DNA of 64,000 nucleotides from Limosilactobacillus panis (GCF_019797825.1 NZ_CP081855.1:558001-622000); one strand, 5' to 3'; positions 1-9,057 are shown, counted from the first letter of the stretch. Program-made: numbers and translations. The notes: generated from the letters alone by a model not told the origin.

Positions 1-569
1 ATGGTCCGACCAATCGTATTCATGTCATCGGTACTTTGAATGGCAAAACAGGAGACAAATTCCCCCCGGCGTTTCCGCCCAACGTTCAAAAAGGTAGGGG
101 TAGCTGGTTGGTAGCGCTGGTGGATGATTTCATCAGCAAGGTCCATGGCTAAGTCTTCATCCCCATCGGCAAGGTATAAAGCGTTCATGGCAACCCGGTC
201 AATGTAGTTTTCCAAGTAATATTCCTTGTCGTTGGTCCGCATGGCATATTGCGCATAGAATTTATAAGCAGCCATGAAGGAGTGGAAGTGGAAGCCCTGG
301 TCCTTTAGGTAGGTGTACAGTTTTTCGATGAAGGAAAAACTATATTTATCCATAAAGCCTTCTTCGATGTAGTCGTTTTCTTCCAGCCATTCAAAACGTT
401 CCTTTAATGAAGAGAAGTGCTTGGTGTTAGGCTTGACATTACTATTGATGAAGTCTTGCAGAGCTTCTTGATCCTTGTCTAGTTGGATTTTACCGTCACG
501 GGGGATGTTAACCTCGTTGTTGAGGTCGTAATATTTAACTTTAGTGATGTCGATGTCAGATAAAGCCAT
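1..569 (-). CDS. nrdE: Ribonucleoside-diphosphate reductase class Ib, alpha subunit (5' part only)
   Basis: The leftward reading frame is open from the ATG at 569 to the window edge, giving the first 189 residues of a protein usually about 720 long. It starts MALSDIDITKVKYYDLNN and contains the RYQPATPTFLN and FVSCFAIQ segments typical of NrdE, the latter holding one of the active-site redox cysteines. NrdE reduces ribonucleoside diphosphates to deoxyribonucleotides with NrdF, using electrons from NrdH. It follows nrdH by 94 bp on the same strand, as in nrdHIEF-type operons. An AGGAAAG ribosome site precedes the start. The 3' part lies outside the window. Confidence 0.93.
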   Translation of the reverse strand, partial: MALSDIDITKVKYYDLNNEVNIPRDGKIQLDKDQEALQDFINSNVKPNTKHFSSLKERFEWLEENDYIEEGFMDKYSFSFIEKLYTYLKDQGFHFHSFMAAYKFYAQYAMRTNDKEYYLENYIDRVAMNALYLADGDEDLAMDLADEIIHQRYQPATPTFLNVGRKRRGEFVSCFAIQSTDDMNTIGRT

Positions 570-610
570 GGTTAAAACTCACTTTCCTGTCTTATTTTAT
601 TCAAAATTAA

Positions 611-646
611 ACCAGGCTAACAGTCGTTTGGCGAATGCAGCCTGGT
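611..646 (-). other. Intercistronic hairpin between nrdH and nrdE
   Basis: ACCAGGCT at 611-618 pairs perfectly with AGCCTGGT at 639-646 around a 20-nt loop. On the leftward transcript it is followed by TTAATTTT, a poor U tract. It could be a partial terminator or an RNA-processing or stability element that sets the nrdH to nrdE ratio; which one is inference. Confidence 0.5.
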
Positions 647-663
647 AAAAATAACGTCGTCGA

Positions 664-885
664 TTATGCTAACTGTTGGAGCCGGTCCGGTCGGAAACCA
701 GAAAAGGCGTTGCCGTTTGGTAGTTTTACGACTGGCGTTGCCATGAAGCCAGCGGCTTTTAACCGGTCGATGTATTCCGGCTGCTCATCAATGTTGTGCT
801 CAACGAAGTTAATCTTGTGTTGCCGTAAGAACTTCTTGGTCATCTTGCATTGAATGCAGTTATTCTTTGAGAAAATTGTAATCAT
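664..885 (-). CDS. nrdH: NrdH glutaredoxin-like redoxin
   Basis: The 73-residue protein begins MITIFSKNNCIQC, with the redox CxxC at residues 10-13, followed by the thioredoxin-fold TPVV cis-proline segment near residue 51 and a C-terminal SGFRPDRL that matches the NrdH family. Length is normal. NrdH is a cytosolic electron donor for class Ib ribonucleotide reductase and is reduced by thioredoxin reductase, of which a candidate lies at 40204. A strong GGGAGG site precedes the ATG. It is the first gene of the leftward nrd operon, whose promoter and two NrdR boxes lie directly upstream. Confidence 0.95.
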   Translation of the reverse strand: MITIFSKNNCIQCKMTKKFLRQHKINFVEHNIDEQPEYIDRLKAAGFMATPVVKLPNGNAFSGFRPDRLQQLA

Positions 886-927
886 AATGGTGCCTCCCAG
901 AGAATTGTTTCGTAGTTGATGTTATTA

Positions 928-955
928 AGTATAGCCGGAAATAATGAAAAATCAA
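928..955 (-). promoter_or_regulatory. nrd operon promoter
   Basis: On the minus strand TTGATT (950-955) and TATACT (928-933) are separated by 16 bp and lie about 43 bp upstream of the nrdH start. Both hexamers fit sigma-A well. The NrdR boxes lie just upstream of the -35. Confidence 0.7.
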
Positions 956-962
956 TCTAAAA

Positions 963-978
963 ATACCATATATCGAGT
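963..978. promoter_or_regulatory. NrdR box, promoter-proximal
   Basis: The 16-bp site centres on ATATAT with flanking CC and CG and fits the NrdR consensus (acaCwATATATwGtgt) in its core but less well in its arms. NrdR is an ATP/dATP-sensing zinc-ribbon repressor of ribonucleotide reductase genes. The site precedes nrdHE and pairs with a second box 32 bp away. Confidence 0.7.
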
Positions 979-994
979 CGTACTTGATGGTGAA

Positions 995-1010
995 ACACAA
1001 TATATGGTAA
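995..1010. promoter_or_regulatory. NrdR box, promoter-distal
   Basis: ACACAATATATGGTAA is a close match to the NrdR consensus. Its centre is 32 bp, about three helical turns, from the first box; paired boxes spaced by whole turns are the known NrdR arrangement. Confidence 0.75.
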
Positions 1011-1116
1011 TAATAATGGGGAGCAAAGACTGTGAAACTTTTTTGGCTATTTAATCGCTAGATAAACTTTATCAAACTAATTAGTAATTATACACTGAAT
1101 CAGAAGGATGGAGAAG

Positions 1117-1617
1117 ATGGCAGAAGAAAAAACGAAAAAAGAATATATGCGAATGGCAATTGCGGAAGCCCACCAGGCGGCATTACTTAATGAGGTGCCA
1201 ATTGGGGCCGTCATCGTTCATGACGGTAAAGTGATTGGTCGGGGGCACAACATGCGCGAACGATTCCAAGATGTGACTTATCACGCGGAAATGCTGGCGA
1301 TTAACGAAGCATGCACTTTCTTGCACAGCTGGCGACTTGAAGACTGTGACCTTTACGTTACCCTAGAACCATGCATTATGTGTAGCGGGGCCATACTCAA
1401 TGCGCGGATAAAAAAACTTTATTACGGTGCCCAGGATCCAAAGGCGGGGGCTGTGGATAGTCTTTACCACCTTCTCAATGATTCTCGGCTGAACCACCAG
1501 GTCAACGTCGAAAGCGGCCTCTTGAAAACGGAATGTGGGCAAATGCTCAAGGACTTCTTCCGGGTAATTCGTAAACGCCGCAAGGCAGCTCGTAAAAAAC
1601 GTCGGGTAAAAGACTAG
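1117..1617 (+). CDS. tadA: tRNA-specific adenosine deaminase TadA
   Basis: The cytidine-deaminase fold enzyme converts A34 of tRNA-Arg(ACG) to inosine. The zinc site is visible as HAE at residues 56-58, with the catalytic glutamate, and PCIMC at 85-89. The N-terminal AEAHQAALLNEVPIGAV is typical, and the Arg/Lys-rich tail fits tRNA binding. I chose the ATG at 1117 because AGAAGG at 1102-1107 is 9 bp upstream of it; the in-frame ATG at 1108 would touch that site. The protein is then 166 residues, normal for TadA. The SRP RNA gene follows immediately, as in many Firmicutes. Confidence 0.95.
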   Translation: MAEEKTKKEYMRMAIAEAHQAALLNEVPIGAVIVHDGKVIGRGHNMRERFQDVTYHAEMLAINEACTFLHSWRLEDCDLYVTLEPCIMCSGAILNARIKKLYYGAQDPKAGAVDSLYHLLNDSRLNHQVNVESGLLKTECGQMLKDFFRVIRKRRKAARKKRRVKD

Positions 1618-1650
1618 CAATTATCGCTGATTTAGTGTAATATACTATAT

Positions 1651-1748
1651 GCCGAAAGGCCTTAGAGCAAGGACGTGCTTACGAACCGTGTCAGGTCCGG
1701 AAGGAAGCAGCACTAAGTTTGTTGCATCCTGTGCTCTAAGTTTGAATG
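1651..1748 (+). ncRNA. ffs: Signal recognition particle RNA, small bacterial type
   Basis: The conserved domain IV apical sequence GGTCCGGAAGGAAGCAGC lies at 1694-1711, and CTTAGAGC at 1661-1668 pairs with GCTCTAAG at 1733-1740 to close the long hairpin. A TATACT -10 at 1641-1646 sits just upstream. The RNA pairs with Ffh to target nascent membrane proteins. The position between tadA and dnaX is common in lactobacilli. Ends are approximate. Confidence 0.93.
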
Positions 1749-1760
1749 ATAATTAGCTGA

Positions 1761-1787
1761 GGCTGGGAAACTTTTCCAGCTTCTTTT
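1761..1787 (+). terminator. Terminator of the SRP RNA gene
   Basis: GCTGGGA at 1762-1768 pairs with TTCCAGC at 1774-1780 and is followed by TTCTTTTTA. Confidence 0.75.
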
Positions 1788-1913
1788 TATTCTGGGTCGG
1801 TAACTAATGAATTTTAGGGCGGGCCTTTTTTTGATAGTCCAATGAAGCAGAAAGCTAGTATAATATTAAAGTAATGTTTTAGACTTTGTACCATATAGAA
1901 AGGAAGCCCCGTG

Positions 1914-3719
1914 ATGAGTTATCAAGCACTGTACCGGGTTTGGCGTCCACAGCGCTTTGATGAGTTGGTGGGTCAGCAGGTGGTCACGCAAACCCTTAAA
2001 AATGCCATTATTACTCACCAGATCAGCCACGCTTATCTGTTTGCCGGACCGCGGGGAACTGGGAAGACGTCTGCCGCAAAAATTTTTGCTAAGGCGGTTA
2101 ATTGTCACCACCTAAAGGACGGTGAGCCCTGCAACAAATGTGACATCTGTAAGGCGATTACGAATGGTCAACTCAACGATGTGATTGAAATCGATGCTGC
2201 CTCTAATAACGGGGTTGAGGAGATCCGTGACATTCGTGATAAGGCTAACTACGCCCCTACCCAGGCGGACTATAAAGTATACATTATTGATGAAGTCCAC
2301 ATGCTGTCCACCGGGGCATTCAATGCCCTACTTAAGACCCTGGAAGAGCCACCAGCAAACGTGATCTTTATTTTGGCAACAACTGAGCCCCACAAGATTC
2401 CTTTAACCATTATTTCTCGGGTTCAGCGCTTCGACTTCCGGCGGATTTCCGCGCAGGATGCGTTTAACCGGATGAAGTATATCCTGGACCAAAAGCAGGT
2501 TGACTACGAAGAAAAAGCCTTGTGGGTGATTGCTAATGCAGCTGAAGGCGGGATGCGGGATGCGCTTAGCATTCTGGACCAGGTTCTTTCGTTCAGCGAT
2601 AACCAGGTTAAGCTAGATGACGCCTTGGTTGTTACCGGGAGTGTTACTAAACAGCTTTTAGAAAAATACTTTTTTGAAGTCAGTGCTCATGAGAGCGCGG
2701 CTGCTTTAGATACGATGAAGGATATCCTTGGTCAAGGGAAGGACGGCCAACGCTTTATTGAAGACCTAATCTCTTTTATCCGGGACATCCTTCTCTACCA
2801 AGAATCGCCCAAACTTATCATGGTCGAAAGTACCGGCCTTAAAGACGAAGACTTCCAGAAAATGAGTGCAGCCGCCTCCGCAACGGCCCTTTACCAGATG
2901 ATTGACGAACTGAATGGCATCCAAGAGGAGATGCGGTTTACCACCCACCCGGATGTTTACTTGGAGGTCTTGACGGTTAAACTCGCCCAGGTTGGTGTTC
3001 AGAGTGTTGTCCAGCAGCCCCAGTCAGTACAAACGACTGGTGGGCCGTCTACAGGCGACCACGCTGATAAGCAAGTTATTTCCCAGCTTCAGGATGAAGT
3101 TTCCCAGCTCCAGACAACGGTCAAGAAGTTGCAGAGTGAGTTAAATACTAAGGGGACGCTTGCTACGCAAACGGCCCCCCGGCAACCGCGGGTTCAGCAG
3201 CACAATGTTGAGGTCAAACTCAGTGCAATCAACCCCGTTTTGGGAAAGGCCACCCGCCGGGACCTGGTTGAGATTCAAGGTCTGTGGCAAGAGCTATTGT
3301 CAAAGCTCAGTGTTCCCCAACGGTCGTTGCTACACGTCTCAAAGCCAGTGGCGGCAAGCAAGGACGGGGTAATTGTTGCCTTTGACTACGCCTTCCTTTT
3401 CCAACAGGCGATGGATGATGAGGCCCTGTTAACGAGTATGGAACAAGCTCTCCAAGAGCTTACCGGTGAAAAACGCCAGGTAGTGTTTGTCCCTAAAGAC
3501 AAGTGGCCAGCAATTCGGCGGGAATACATTAAGGAACATGGCCTCGATAAACGAGGGCCAGTAGCCCCGGCCAAGCAGGATACTACTCCTAGCGCAGCGT
3601 CAGAAGCACCATCGGCGGCTCAAACGGCACCAAGTGATGCGCGACCGACGTCAGCGGACCCGGTAGCGAAGGCCCAACAGCTATTTGGCGAAGATATTGT
3701 TAAAGTAGAAGATAATTAA
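1914..3719 (+). CDS. dnaX: DNA polymerase III subunits gamma and tau
   Basis: This clamp-loader ATPase of the replisome begins [15 protein letters not shown], has Walker A GPRGTGKT at residues 45-52, a zinc module with cysteines at 64, 73, 76 and 79, DEVH at 126-129, and sensor sequences including LKTLEEPP. The tau-type C-terminal part follows a polar linker, and the tail is rich in Ala, Pro and Ser. I prefer the ATG at 1914 over the GTG at 1911 because the AGGAAG site is 7 bp upstream of it. The protein has 601 residues. A TATAAT lies at 1859-1864. ybaB and recR follow in the standard order. Confidence 0.96.
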   Translation: MSYQALYRVWRPQRFDELVGQQVVTQTLKNAIITHQISHAYLFAGPRGTGKTSAAKIFAKAVNCHHLKDGEPCNKCDICKAITNGQLNDVIEIDAASNNGVEEIRDIRDKANYAPTQADYKVYIIDEVHMLSTGAFNALLKTLEEPPANVIFILATTEPHKIPLTIISRVQRFDFRRISAQDAFNRMKYILDQKQVDYEEKALWVIANAAEGGMRDALSILDQVLSFSDNQVKLDDALVVTGSVTKQLLEKYFFEVSAHESAAALDTMKDILGQGKDGQRFIEDLISFIRDILLYQESPKLIMVESTGLKDEDFQKMSAAASATALYQMIDELNGIQEEMRFTTHPDVYLEVLTVKLAQVGVQSVVQQPQSVQTTGGPSTGDHADKQVISQLQDEVSQLQTTVKKLQSELNTKGTLATQTAPRQPRVQQHNVEVKLSAINPVLGKATRRDLVEIQGLWQELLSKLSVPQRSLLHVSKPVAASKDGVIVAFDYAFLFQQAMDDEALLTSMEQALQELTGEKRQVVFVPKDKWPAIRREYIKEHGLDKRGPVAPAKQDTTPSAASEAPSAAQTAPSDARPTSADPVAKAQQLFGEDIVKVEDN

Positions 3720-3739
3720 TAGTAAAGGATGATGTAATT

Positions 3740-4048
3740 ATGATGCGCGGAATGAACATGCAACAAATGATGAAGCAAGCTAAGGCCATGCAAAAGAAAA
3801 TGATGGCGGAGCACGAAGAACTGGCTAAGCAAGAATTTGTTGGTAAGGCTCCGGACGACATGGTGACGGCCACCTTCAATGGTGATAAGCAACTCCTCGA
3901 CTTGAAAATTAACAAGGAAGCGGTTGATCCAGACGACATCGATATGCTGCAGGACCTGGTAGTCGCTGCTGTTAATGATGGGATGAAGAAGGTTGACGCC
4001 GCTACCCAACAAAAGCTAGGTAAGTACACACGTGGTATGGGGATGTAA
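3740..4048 (+). CDS. YbaB/EbfC family nucleoid-associated protein
   Basis: This 102-residue protein starts [20 protein letters not shown], the Met/Gln/Lys-rich helix of YbaB/EbfC proteins, and continues with the typical [19 protein letters not shown] segment. Family members form dimers that bind DNA and are often co-transcribed with dnaX and recR, as here (20 bp after dnaX, 4 bp before recR). The precise role is unsettled. The start could be the ATG at 3740 or 3743; AAAGGATG lies upstream. Confidence 0.93.
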   Translation: MMRGMNMQQMMKQAKAMQKKMMAEHEELAKQEFVGKAPDDMVTATFNGDKQLLDLKINKEAVDPDDIDMLQDLVVAAVNDGMKKVDAATQQKLGKYTRGMGM

Positions 4049-4052
4049 CTAA

Positions 4053-4652
4053 ATGCAGTACCCAGAACCACTAGCAAAACTGATTGAAAGTTACACTAAG
4101 CTTCCTGGTATTGGGCAAAAGACAGCTACCCGCCTGGCATTTTACACACTGGGGATGGAAGAAGATGACGTTACCGACTTCGCTAAGTCCTTGTTGGCAG
4201 CCAAGCGTGACCTGCATGATTGCAGCATCTGTGGCAACATTACGGAAGACGATCCCTGCCCAATCTGCCGGGACAAGACCCGTGACCGCACTAAAATCCT
4301 CGTAGTTGAGCAGTCACAGGACGTGATGGCGATGGAGCGGATGCATGAGTACCATGGCTTGTACCATGTCTTGCACGGGGTAATTTCCCCGGTTGAGGGT
4401 ACCGGACCCGAGGATATTAATGTTGCAAACTTAATCAAGCGCCTGCAAAAAAACGAAGAGGTTAAGGAAGTTATTATTGCAACCAACGCCTCCTCAGACG
4501 GCGAACTAACGGCTGGCTACTTGGCAAAACTAATTAAGCCCGCTAAAATCAAAGTTACCCGCCTAGCCCACGGCTTGTCAGTAGGCGCGGATATTGATTA
4601 TGCAGACGAAATGACCCTTTTCAAGGCAGTTCAAGGACGAACGGAGATGTAA
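4053..4652 (+). CDS. recR: Recombination protein RecR
   Basis: RecR acts with RecF/RecO in loading RecA at gapped DNA. The 199-residue protein shows the helix-hairpin-helix [14 protein letters not shown] near residues 17-30, a zinc finger with cysteines at 57, 60, 69 and 72, and a Toprim domain starting [10 protein letters not shown], ending with the [14 protein letters not shown] segment typical of RecR. It starts 4 bp after ybaB, so the two are probably translated together. Confidence 0.97.
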   Translation: MQYPEPLAKLIESYTKLPGIGQKTATRLAFYTLGMEEDDVTDFAKSLLAAKRDLHDCSICGNITEDDPCPICRDKTRDRTKILVVEQSQDVMAMERMHEYHGLYHVLHGVISPVEGTGPEDINVANLIKRLQKNEEVKEVIIATNASSDGELTAGYLAKLIKPAKIKVTRLAHGLSVGADIDYADEMTLFKAVQGRTEM

Positions 4653-4656
4653 GAGA

Positions 4657-4905
4657 GTGCTATTTGGTCGCCAGAAAAATCGGGTTGCCCAGCTGCGCAA
4701 CCAGCGTTTACTAAACGCTATCTATGACACAAAGACCAGTTGGGATCATGCTAAGGAAACTGAGCGGGCGGTCTATGAGGCCAACGTTAACAGTGAGCTC
4801 CGTGACCGCACTAAGATTGCTGAGCAAAAATATCTATACCTTTATAAGATTGCTCGAAAGTATAAAGTCCATGGTCAACTCAACCACGGTGTCATTAGTC
4901 GCTAG
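4657..4905 (+). CDS. yaaL: YaaL family protein (DUF2508)
   Basis: This 82-residue charged protein resembles B. subtilis YaaL, which occupies the same place after recR. It is mostly helical, rich in Arg, Lys and Glu, with no signal peptide or membrane segment. The function is unknown. It starts at a GTG 4 bp after recR, with GGAG at 4643-4646 inside the recR end; tmk follows. Confidence 0.8.
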   Translation: MLFGRQKNRVAQLRNQRLLNAIYDTKTSWDHAKETERAVYEANVNSELRDRTKIAEQKYLYLYKIARKYKVHGQLNHGVISR

Positions 4906-4922
4906 GAGCAGGTGAAAATAAA

Positions 4923-5564
4923 ATGCAAGGAAAGTTCATATCTTTTGAAGGCCCGGATGGCGCGGGGAAAACAAGTGTTCTTCGCCAGATTCAAGCGGAC
5001 CTGGAGGACCAGCTGGGAAAAGAGCGGGTTGTGTATACCCGGGAACCAGGTGGAGACCATATTTCTGAACAGATTCGCCAGCTCCTATTTGATTCTTCTA
5101 ATGGCGACATGGATGGGCGGACAGAGGCCCTCCTGTTTGCTGCCAGCCGACGTCAGCACGTTATTGCGGAGATCTTACCAGACTTAAAGGCTGACAAGGT
5201 GATCCTTTGTGATCGCTACGTTGATAGTTCAGTTGCTTACCAGGGAGCTGGCCGGCAGCTGGGTGAAAAGGAGATTTGGCAGTTAAACCAGTTTGCAATT
5301 GATGGGGTAATGCCGGAACTCACGGTTTACCTCGACATCGAATCGGAAATTGGCCTGCGGCGGATTGCAGAGCACCGTTCAGACCAAGTTAACCGCCTCG
5401 ATAAGGAAAAGTTGGCCTTTCACCAGGCGGTTCGTCAGGCCTACCTCCGGCTGTACCACAATGATTCGGACCGCATTAAGCTAGTTGATGCCAGTCAACC
5501 ACTTGACCAGGTAATTAGCGATGTACGGCAGGTTATCCACAGGCGTTATCCCGACCTATTTTAG
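4923..5564 (+). CDS. tmk: Thymidylate kinase
   Basis: The enzyme phosphorylates dTMP to dTDP. Visible motifs are the P-loop GPDGAGKT at residues 10-17, YTREPGG near 40, the DRYVDSSVAYQG dTMP-binding segment, and a lid with RRIAEHRSDQVNRLD. The length of 213 is normal. A GGAGCAGG site precedes the ATG. It sits between yaaL and darA in the conserved Firmicutes order. Confidence 0.97.
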   Translation: MQGKFISFEGPDGAGKTSVLRQIQADLEDQLGKERVVYTREPGGDHISEQIRQLLFDSSNGDMDGRTEALLFAASRRQHVIAEILPDLKADKVILCDRYVDSSVAYQGAGRQLGEKEIWQLNQFAIDGVMPELTVYLDIESEIGLRRIAEHRSDQVNRLDKEKLAFHQAVRQAYLRLYHNDSDRIKLVDASQPLDQVISDVRQVIHRRYPDLF

Positions 5565-5586
5565 GAAGATTTAAGGAGTGATTACT

Positions 5587-5910
5587 ATGAAGATGATTAT
5601 TGCCATTGTGCAATCCAAGGACAGCAATCGCTTACGAAAAGCATTTAATAAGGCTGAAATTCAGGTGACTCAGCTATCAACGACGGGGGGCTTCTTGCGT
5701 GAAGGGAACGCCACCTTCTTGATTGGGGTCAAGGATGAAAAGGTCCAACAAGTGCTTGACATCATTAAGAAAAATGCTGAGTCACGGGAGCAATACGTCA
5801 CTTCCCAGATGCACATTGATGTCGAGGGCGGTTCAGCCTTTCCCGTTAATGTCCGCATCGGTGGTGCCACTGTTTTCGTGATGCCGGTGGAACAGTTTCT
5901 TAAGTTTTAA
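5587..5910 (+). CDS. darA: Cyclic-di-AMP receptor protein DarA (PstA, PII-like)
   Basis: This 107-residue PII-like protein begins MKMIIAIVQSKDSNRLRKAF and contains the TTGGFLREGNATFLIGV segment of the c-di-AMP binding PstA/DarA family. The partner protein is not known in general. I chose the ATG at 5587 because AAGGAG at 5573-5578 is 8 bp away; the GTG at 5578 overlaps that site. It lies between tmk and holB as in other Bacillota. A potassium permease of the c-di-AMP-regulated KimA type is also in this window at 25952. Confidence 0.93.
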   Translation: MKMIIAIVQSKDSNRLRKAFNKAEIQVTQLSTTGGFLREGNATFLIGVKDEKVQQVLDIIKKNAESREQYVTSQMHIDVEGGSAFPVNVRIGGATVFVMPVEQFLKF

Positions 5911-5914
5911 GTAG

Positions 5915-6937
5915 GTGGTATTGGTGAACGCAGCGGAGGTAACCCGGGCAGAGCAACTCCAGCCAGTTTTGATTAGTCAGCTCAAACGGGTAATCAAAAA
6001 TAAAGAATTAGCGCACGCTTACTTGCTAGTGGGGCCGAGTGGCTCCGGCAAGGAAACGGTGGCCCGCTGGCTTGCGTTGCGGCTATTTTGCCTGTACCCG
6101 GTTGACGGGGAACCCGACGGCACCTGTCCGGAGTGCCAGCGAATTTTGAGTGAAAACCATCCTGATATTGTCCTTGCCCAGGCTGAAGGGCGGCAGATCA
6201 AGGTTGACACCATCCGACGCCTGAAAAGTGAGTTTACCAAGAGTGCAATGGAGGGTAACAAGAAACTCTTCATTATTAAGGATGCCGAGAAGATGACCAC
6301 GAGTGCAGCTAACAGCCTGTTAAAGTTTATCGAAGAGCCGGGCCCTGGAATCTACATCCTAATGTTGACGACCAACAAGAGCGCCATCTTGCCGACAATT
6401 CAGTCGCGGACCCAGGTACTCGAAATGGCTCCACTGAACCGGCAGGAGTTGTTAAGTGCCCTTCAAAAACAGGGGGTAACGGAGAAAAAGGCCCGGATTG
6501 CAATTGGCCTAACAGACTCGGTAACGACGGTGGTGGACTGGTGCCAGGATGGTTGGTTCGACCAGGCCGTTGCCGGAATTCTCCAGTGGTACCACCAGGT
6601 TAGCCAGGGAAAGATGATGGCCTTTGTCGGCGTGCAGACGGACCTGGTCAAGCTCGGGGCCCATAATCGGGACCACCAGCTCGTTTTACTTGACCTGGCA
6701 GCCCTGATTTGGCGGGATACGCTCCTGGCAGCAAACGGAATTAAAGACCAGGAGCGCTTTCACTTTGTCGAGGAACTGACGGCGATTAAGTCCGTGGGAC
6801 AGCACTATCCGATGACCGCCCTGTTGACGGTTAGCCAGTTAACCCTCGCCACCAGACACTACTTAGAGCAAAATATCAGCTTTCAAAATATTTTTGAAGA
6901 ATTGACGATTCGCATTGTCCAGACATTGACAGATTAA
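5915..6937 (+). CDS. holB: DNA polymerase III delta' subunit
   Basis: The clamp-loader subunit is related to DnaX: SHAYLLVGP-like ELAHAYLLVGPSGSGKE near residues 32-48, a cysteine pair CLYPVDGEPDGTCPEC, and the DAEKMTTSAANSLLKFIEEP segment in place of an active DEAD box. The first in-frame start is the GTG at 5915, but the GTG at 5924 (VNAAEV) sits 5 bp after AGGTGG and is more likely, giving about 337 residues. yabA follows by 13 bp. Confidence 0.94.
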   Translation: MVLVNAAEVTRAEQLQPVLISQLKRVIKNKELAHAYLLVGPSGSGKETVARWLALRLFCLYPVDGEPDGTCPECQRILSENHPDIVLAQAEGRQIKVDTIRRLKSEFTKSAMEGNKKLFIIKDAEKMTTSAANSLLKFIEEPGPGIYILMLTTNKSAILPTIQSRTQVLEMAPLNRQELLSALQKQGVTEKKARIAIGLTDSVTTVVDWCQDGWFDQAVAGILQWYHQVSQGKMMAFVGVQTDLVKLGAHNRDHQLVLLDLAALIWRDTLLAANGIKDQERFHFVEELTAIKSVGQHYPMTALLTVSQLTLATRHYLEQNISFQNIFEELTIRIVQTLTD

Positions 6938-6950
6938 TGGAGGCGCGATC

Positions 6951-7304
6951 ATGAACGGTGATCAGCAGCGAAACAGCATTTATGATAGTTTAGGGAAATT
7001 CAGCAACCAGCTGGCTGAGATGACGAGCGAATTGGCGGATTTGACAAAGCAACTAAACAACGTCTTGGCCCAAAATGCGGAACTAACGATTGAGAATGAC
7101 CACCTTCAACAGGCAATCAAAAAGCTCCGTGACCAGCGAGGAGAACAGCAGTTGTCGACGGGACGGCGAACGCTCAATGAACTATACCACCAGGGCTTCC
7201 ACGTTTGCCGGAAGCACTTTGGTGAACGGCTTGCCCCGCACGAGAGCTGCATTTTCTGTGACGAGGCGATTTTCAGTGGAATCAATGATCAACAGAAGCA
7301 ATAA
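6951..7304 (+). CDS. yabA: Replication initiation control protein YabA
   Basis: The 117-residue protein has an N-terminal leucine-zipper-like coiled coil (about residues 10-65) and a C-terminal zinc-binding part with HVCRKHFG and CIFCDEAIF, giving the H-x-C-C-C pattern of YabA. In B. subtilis YabA binds DnaA and DnaN and limits initiation. GGAGGCG precedes the ATG. The gene order holB-yabA-rsmI is conserved. Confidence 0.95.
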   Translation: MNGDQQRNSIYDSLGKFSNQLAEMTSELADLTKQLNNVLAQNAELTIENDHLQQAIKKLRDQRGEQQLSTGRRTLNELYHQGFHVCRKHFGERLAPHESCIFCDEAIFSGINDQQKQ

Positions 7305-7315
7305 GGGGTAAGTGG

Positions 7316-8188
7316 ATGCAACAAATTAGTAGTTTTCAAAATAATGACACGGGACGGCTTTATTTGGTGCCAACACCGATTGGTAATCTTGATGACATGA
7401 CCTTTCGGGCGGTTAAAACCTTGCGGGATGCTGACCTAATTGCGGCTGAAGATACGCGTCATACCCAGCTGCTGCTCAACCACTTTGAAATCAATACAAA
7501 GGAGATTAGCTTTCACGAGCATAATACGGAACAGCGAATTCCAGAATTGATTAATAAGCTCAAAAATGGGATGACTATCGCTCAGTGCAGTGATGCAGGG
7601 ATGCCATCCATTTCTGACCCGGGCAGGGAACTGGTTGCGGCCGCAGTTAAAGCAGGAATTCCGGTAGTACCGCTCCCCGGTGCTAATGCCGGTCTAACTG
7701 CTTTGATTGCCTCGGGCTTGACTCCACAGCCCTTTTACTTCTATGGTTTTTTGCAACGGAAGCACCAGCAGCAGGTGACCGAATTGCAGGCGATGGTTAA
7801 CCGACCGGAAACGCTGATTTTTTACGAGGCACCCCACCGGCTAAAGAAGACCCTTGCCACCCTGGTGGAGGTGTTGGGGGGCGACCGGCAGGCAGTTCTT
7901 GCGCGGGAACTCACTAAGCGCTACGAGGAATTTAGCCGGGGGTCACTGGGGGAATTGAAGGACTACTTTACCGAGCACAGTCCGCGCGGTGAGTTCGTGG
8001 TTTTAGTTGCCGGGAATCCGCATCCTAAAGAGAGCCCTCAGCCGGCCAATGAATTATCCCCCCTGGAACAAGTTGACCGGGAAATCGTGAAGGGCCTGTC
8101 GACTAACGCGGCAATCAAGCTGGTCGCTAAACGCAACGGCCTTAATCGTCAGCAGCTTTACCGTCAGTACCATCATATTGGAGAATAA
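7316..8188 (+). CDS. rsmI: 16S rRNA (cytidine1402-2'-O)-methyltransferase
   Basis: RsmI-type SAM-dependent tetrapyrrole-methylase fold: LYLVPTPIGNLDDMTFRA near the N terminus, AEDTRHTQLLLNHF, SDAGMPSISDPG, PLPGANAGLTAL and FYEAPHR are all family signatures. It methylates the ribose of C1402 in the decoding centre. The length is 290, normal. AAGGGG precedes the ATG by a short spacer and yabA ends 11 bp upstream. Confidence 0.97.
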   Translation: MQQISSFQNNDTGRLYLVPTPIGNLDDMTFRAVKTLRDADLIAAEDTRHTQLLLNHFEINTKEISFHEHNTEQRIPELINKLKNGMTIAQCSDAGMPSISDPGRELVAAAVKAGIPVVPLPGANAGLTALIASGLTPQPFYFYGFLQRKHQQQVTELQAMVNRPETLIFYEAPHRLKKTLATLVEVLGGDRQAVLARELTKRYEEFSRGSLGELKDYFTEHSPRGEFVVLVAGNPHPKESPQPANELSPLEQVDREIVKGLSTNAAIKLVAKRNGLNRQQLYRQYHHIGE

Positions 8189-8190
8189 TT

Positions 8191-8961
8191 GTGACAGAAC
8201 TTCAACAGACCGCAAATTGCTATGAAATACTACACCAACTCAAGTACTACGAATGTACTGACACTGGTCACCCCAGCCTAAGCATGCTGATGAGCATGAT
8301 GACGACGGTTTCGGATGCCCATTCCATCTTCAGGGGACTTGATCGCCAGAAGGTTGAACAGAGCGGGGGCGCCTGGGTGGTAATCTCGTATGAGGGACAT
8401 TTAAGCGCCAACCAGCCGCGCTATGGTGATCAGGTAATTCTGGGGACCCGGGCAATGGCTAGTAACGCTTTCTTTGCTCTGCGGGAGTTTTGGATGGATG
8501 ACCTGCACCACCATCACTACGCCCATATCAAGGCCCTCTTTGTAATGATGAATCTGCAAAAGCGGCGTTTGATGAAAATTCCGGATGAACTACTGGCGCC
8601 GTTTGAATCACCAGTCCAAAAACGGCTGGATAAGCCCAAGAAGCCGGGCAAGCTCCCCCGAGAGTTCACCAGTCAACAGTACCGAGTGCGGTATTACGAT
8701 ATTGACGTTAACCATCACGTCAATAACGCCCGCTATTTTGATTGGTTGACGGATCCGTTGGGAGCAGAGTTTTTGCGCCATCACCAGCCGGTTGCCTTTA
8801 CCATCCAGTACCAGAACGAGGTCCAGGAAAATGCCACGGTGGAAAGTCGCTTGGCCCTCATTCAAGATGACAGTGCAGTGACATCCCGACATGAAATTTG
8901 GTCCGGTGGTGAGTGCTGCACCAGTGCTGAAATTACATGGGCACCCGTGAATAATGGTTAG
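8191..8961 (+). CDS. Acyl-ACP thioesterase
   Basis: The 256-residue protein carries two hotdog domains as in FatA/FatB-type bacterial acyl-ACP thioesterases. The second contains VRYYDIDVNHHVNNARYFDW (about residues 165-184), with the Asn-His pair of the catalytic site. It should release fatty acids from ACP. It starts at a GTG 2 bp after rsmI, with GGAG at 8180-8183, so is the last gene of that string and is followed by a strong terminator. Confidence 0.88.
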   Translation: MTELQQTANCYEILHQLKYYECTDTGHPSLSMLMSMMTTVSDAHSIFRGLDRQKVEQSGGAWVVISYEGHLSANQPRYGDQVILGTRAMASNAFFALREFWMDDLHHHHYAHIKALFVMMNLQKRRLMKIPDELLAPFESPVQKRLDKPKKPGKLPREFTSQQYRVRYYDIDVNHHVNNARYFDWLTDPLGAEFLRHHQPVAFTIQYQNEVQENATVESRLALIQDDSAVTSRHEIWSGGECCTSAEITWAPVNNG

Positions 8962-8966
8962 TAAAC

Positions 8967-9006
8967 AGACCTTCATGGTTTAGAGTGAACCACGAAGGTC
9001 TTTTTC
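8967..9006 (+). terminator. Terminator after the thioesterase gene
   Basis: AGACCTTC at 8967-8974 pairs with GAAGGTCT at 8994-9001, extended by TGGTT/AACCA, then TTTTTC. It closes the dnaX to thioesterase string. Confidence 0.85.
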
Positions 9007-9057
9007 TGTTTAAATTATTAATAGACAGTCAACCGGTAATTAGTAGAATAAACAAAC

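Noticed and set aside
1859..1864. TATAAT before dnaX as a full promoter
   Set aside because: The nearest TTGATA is 22 bp away, too far for a -35, so only the -10 is mentioned.
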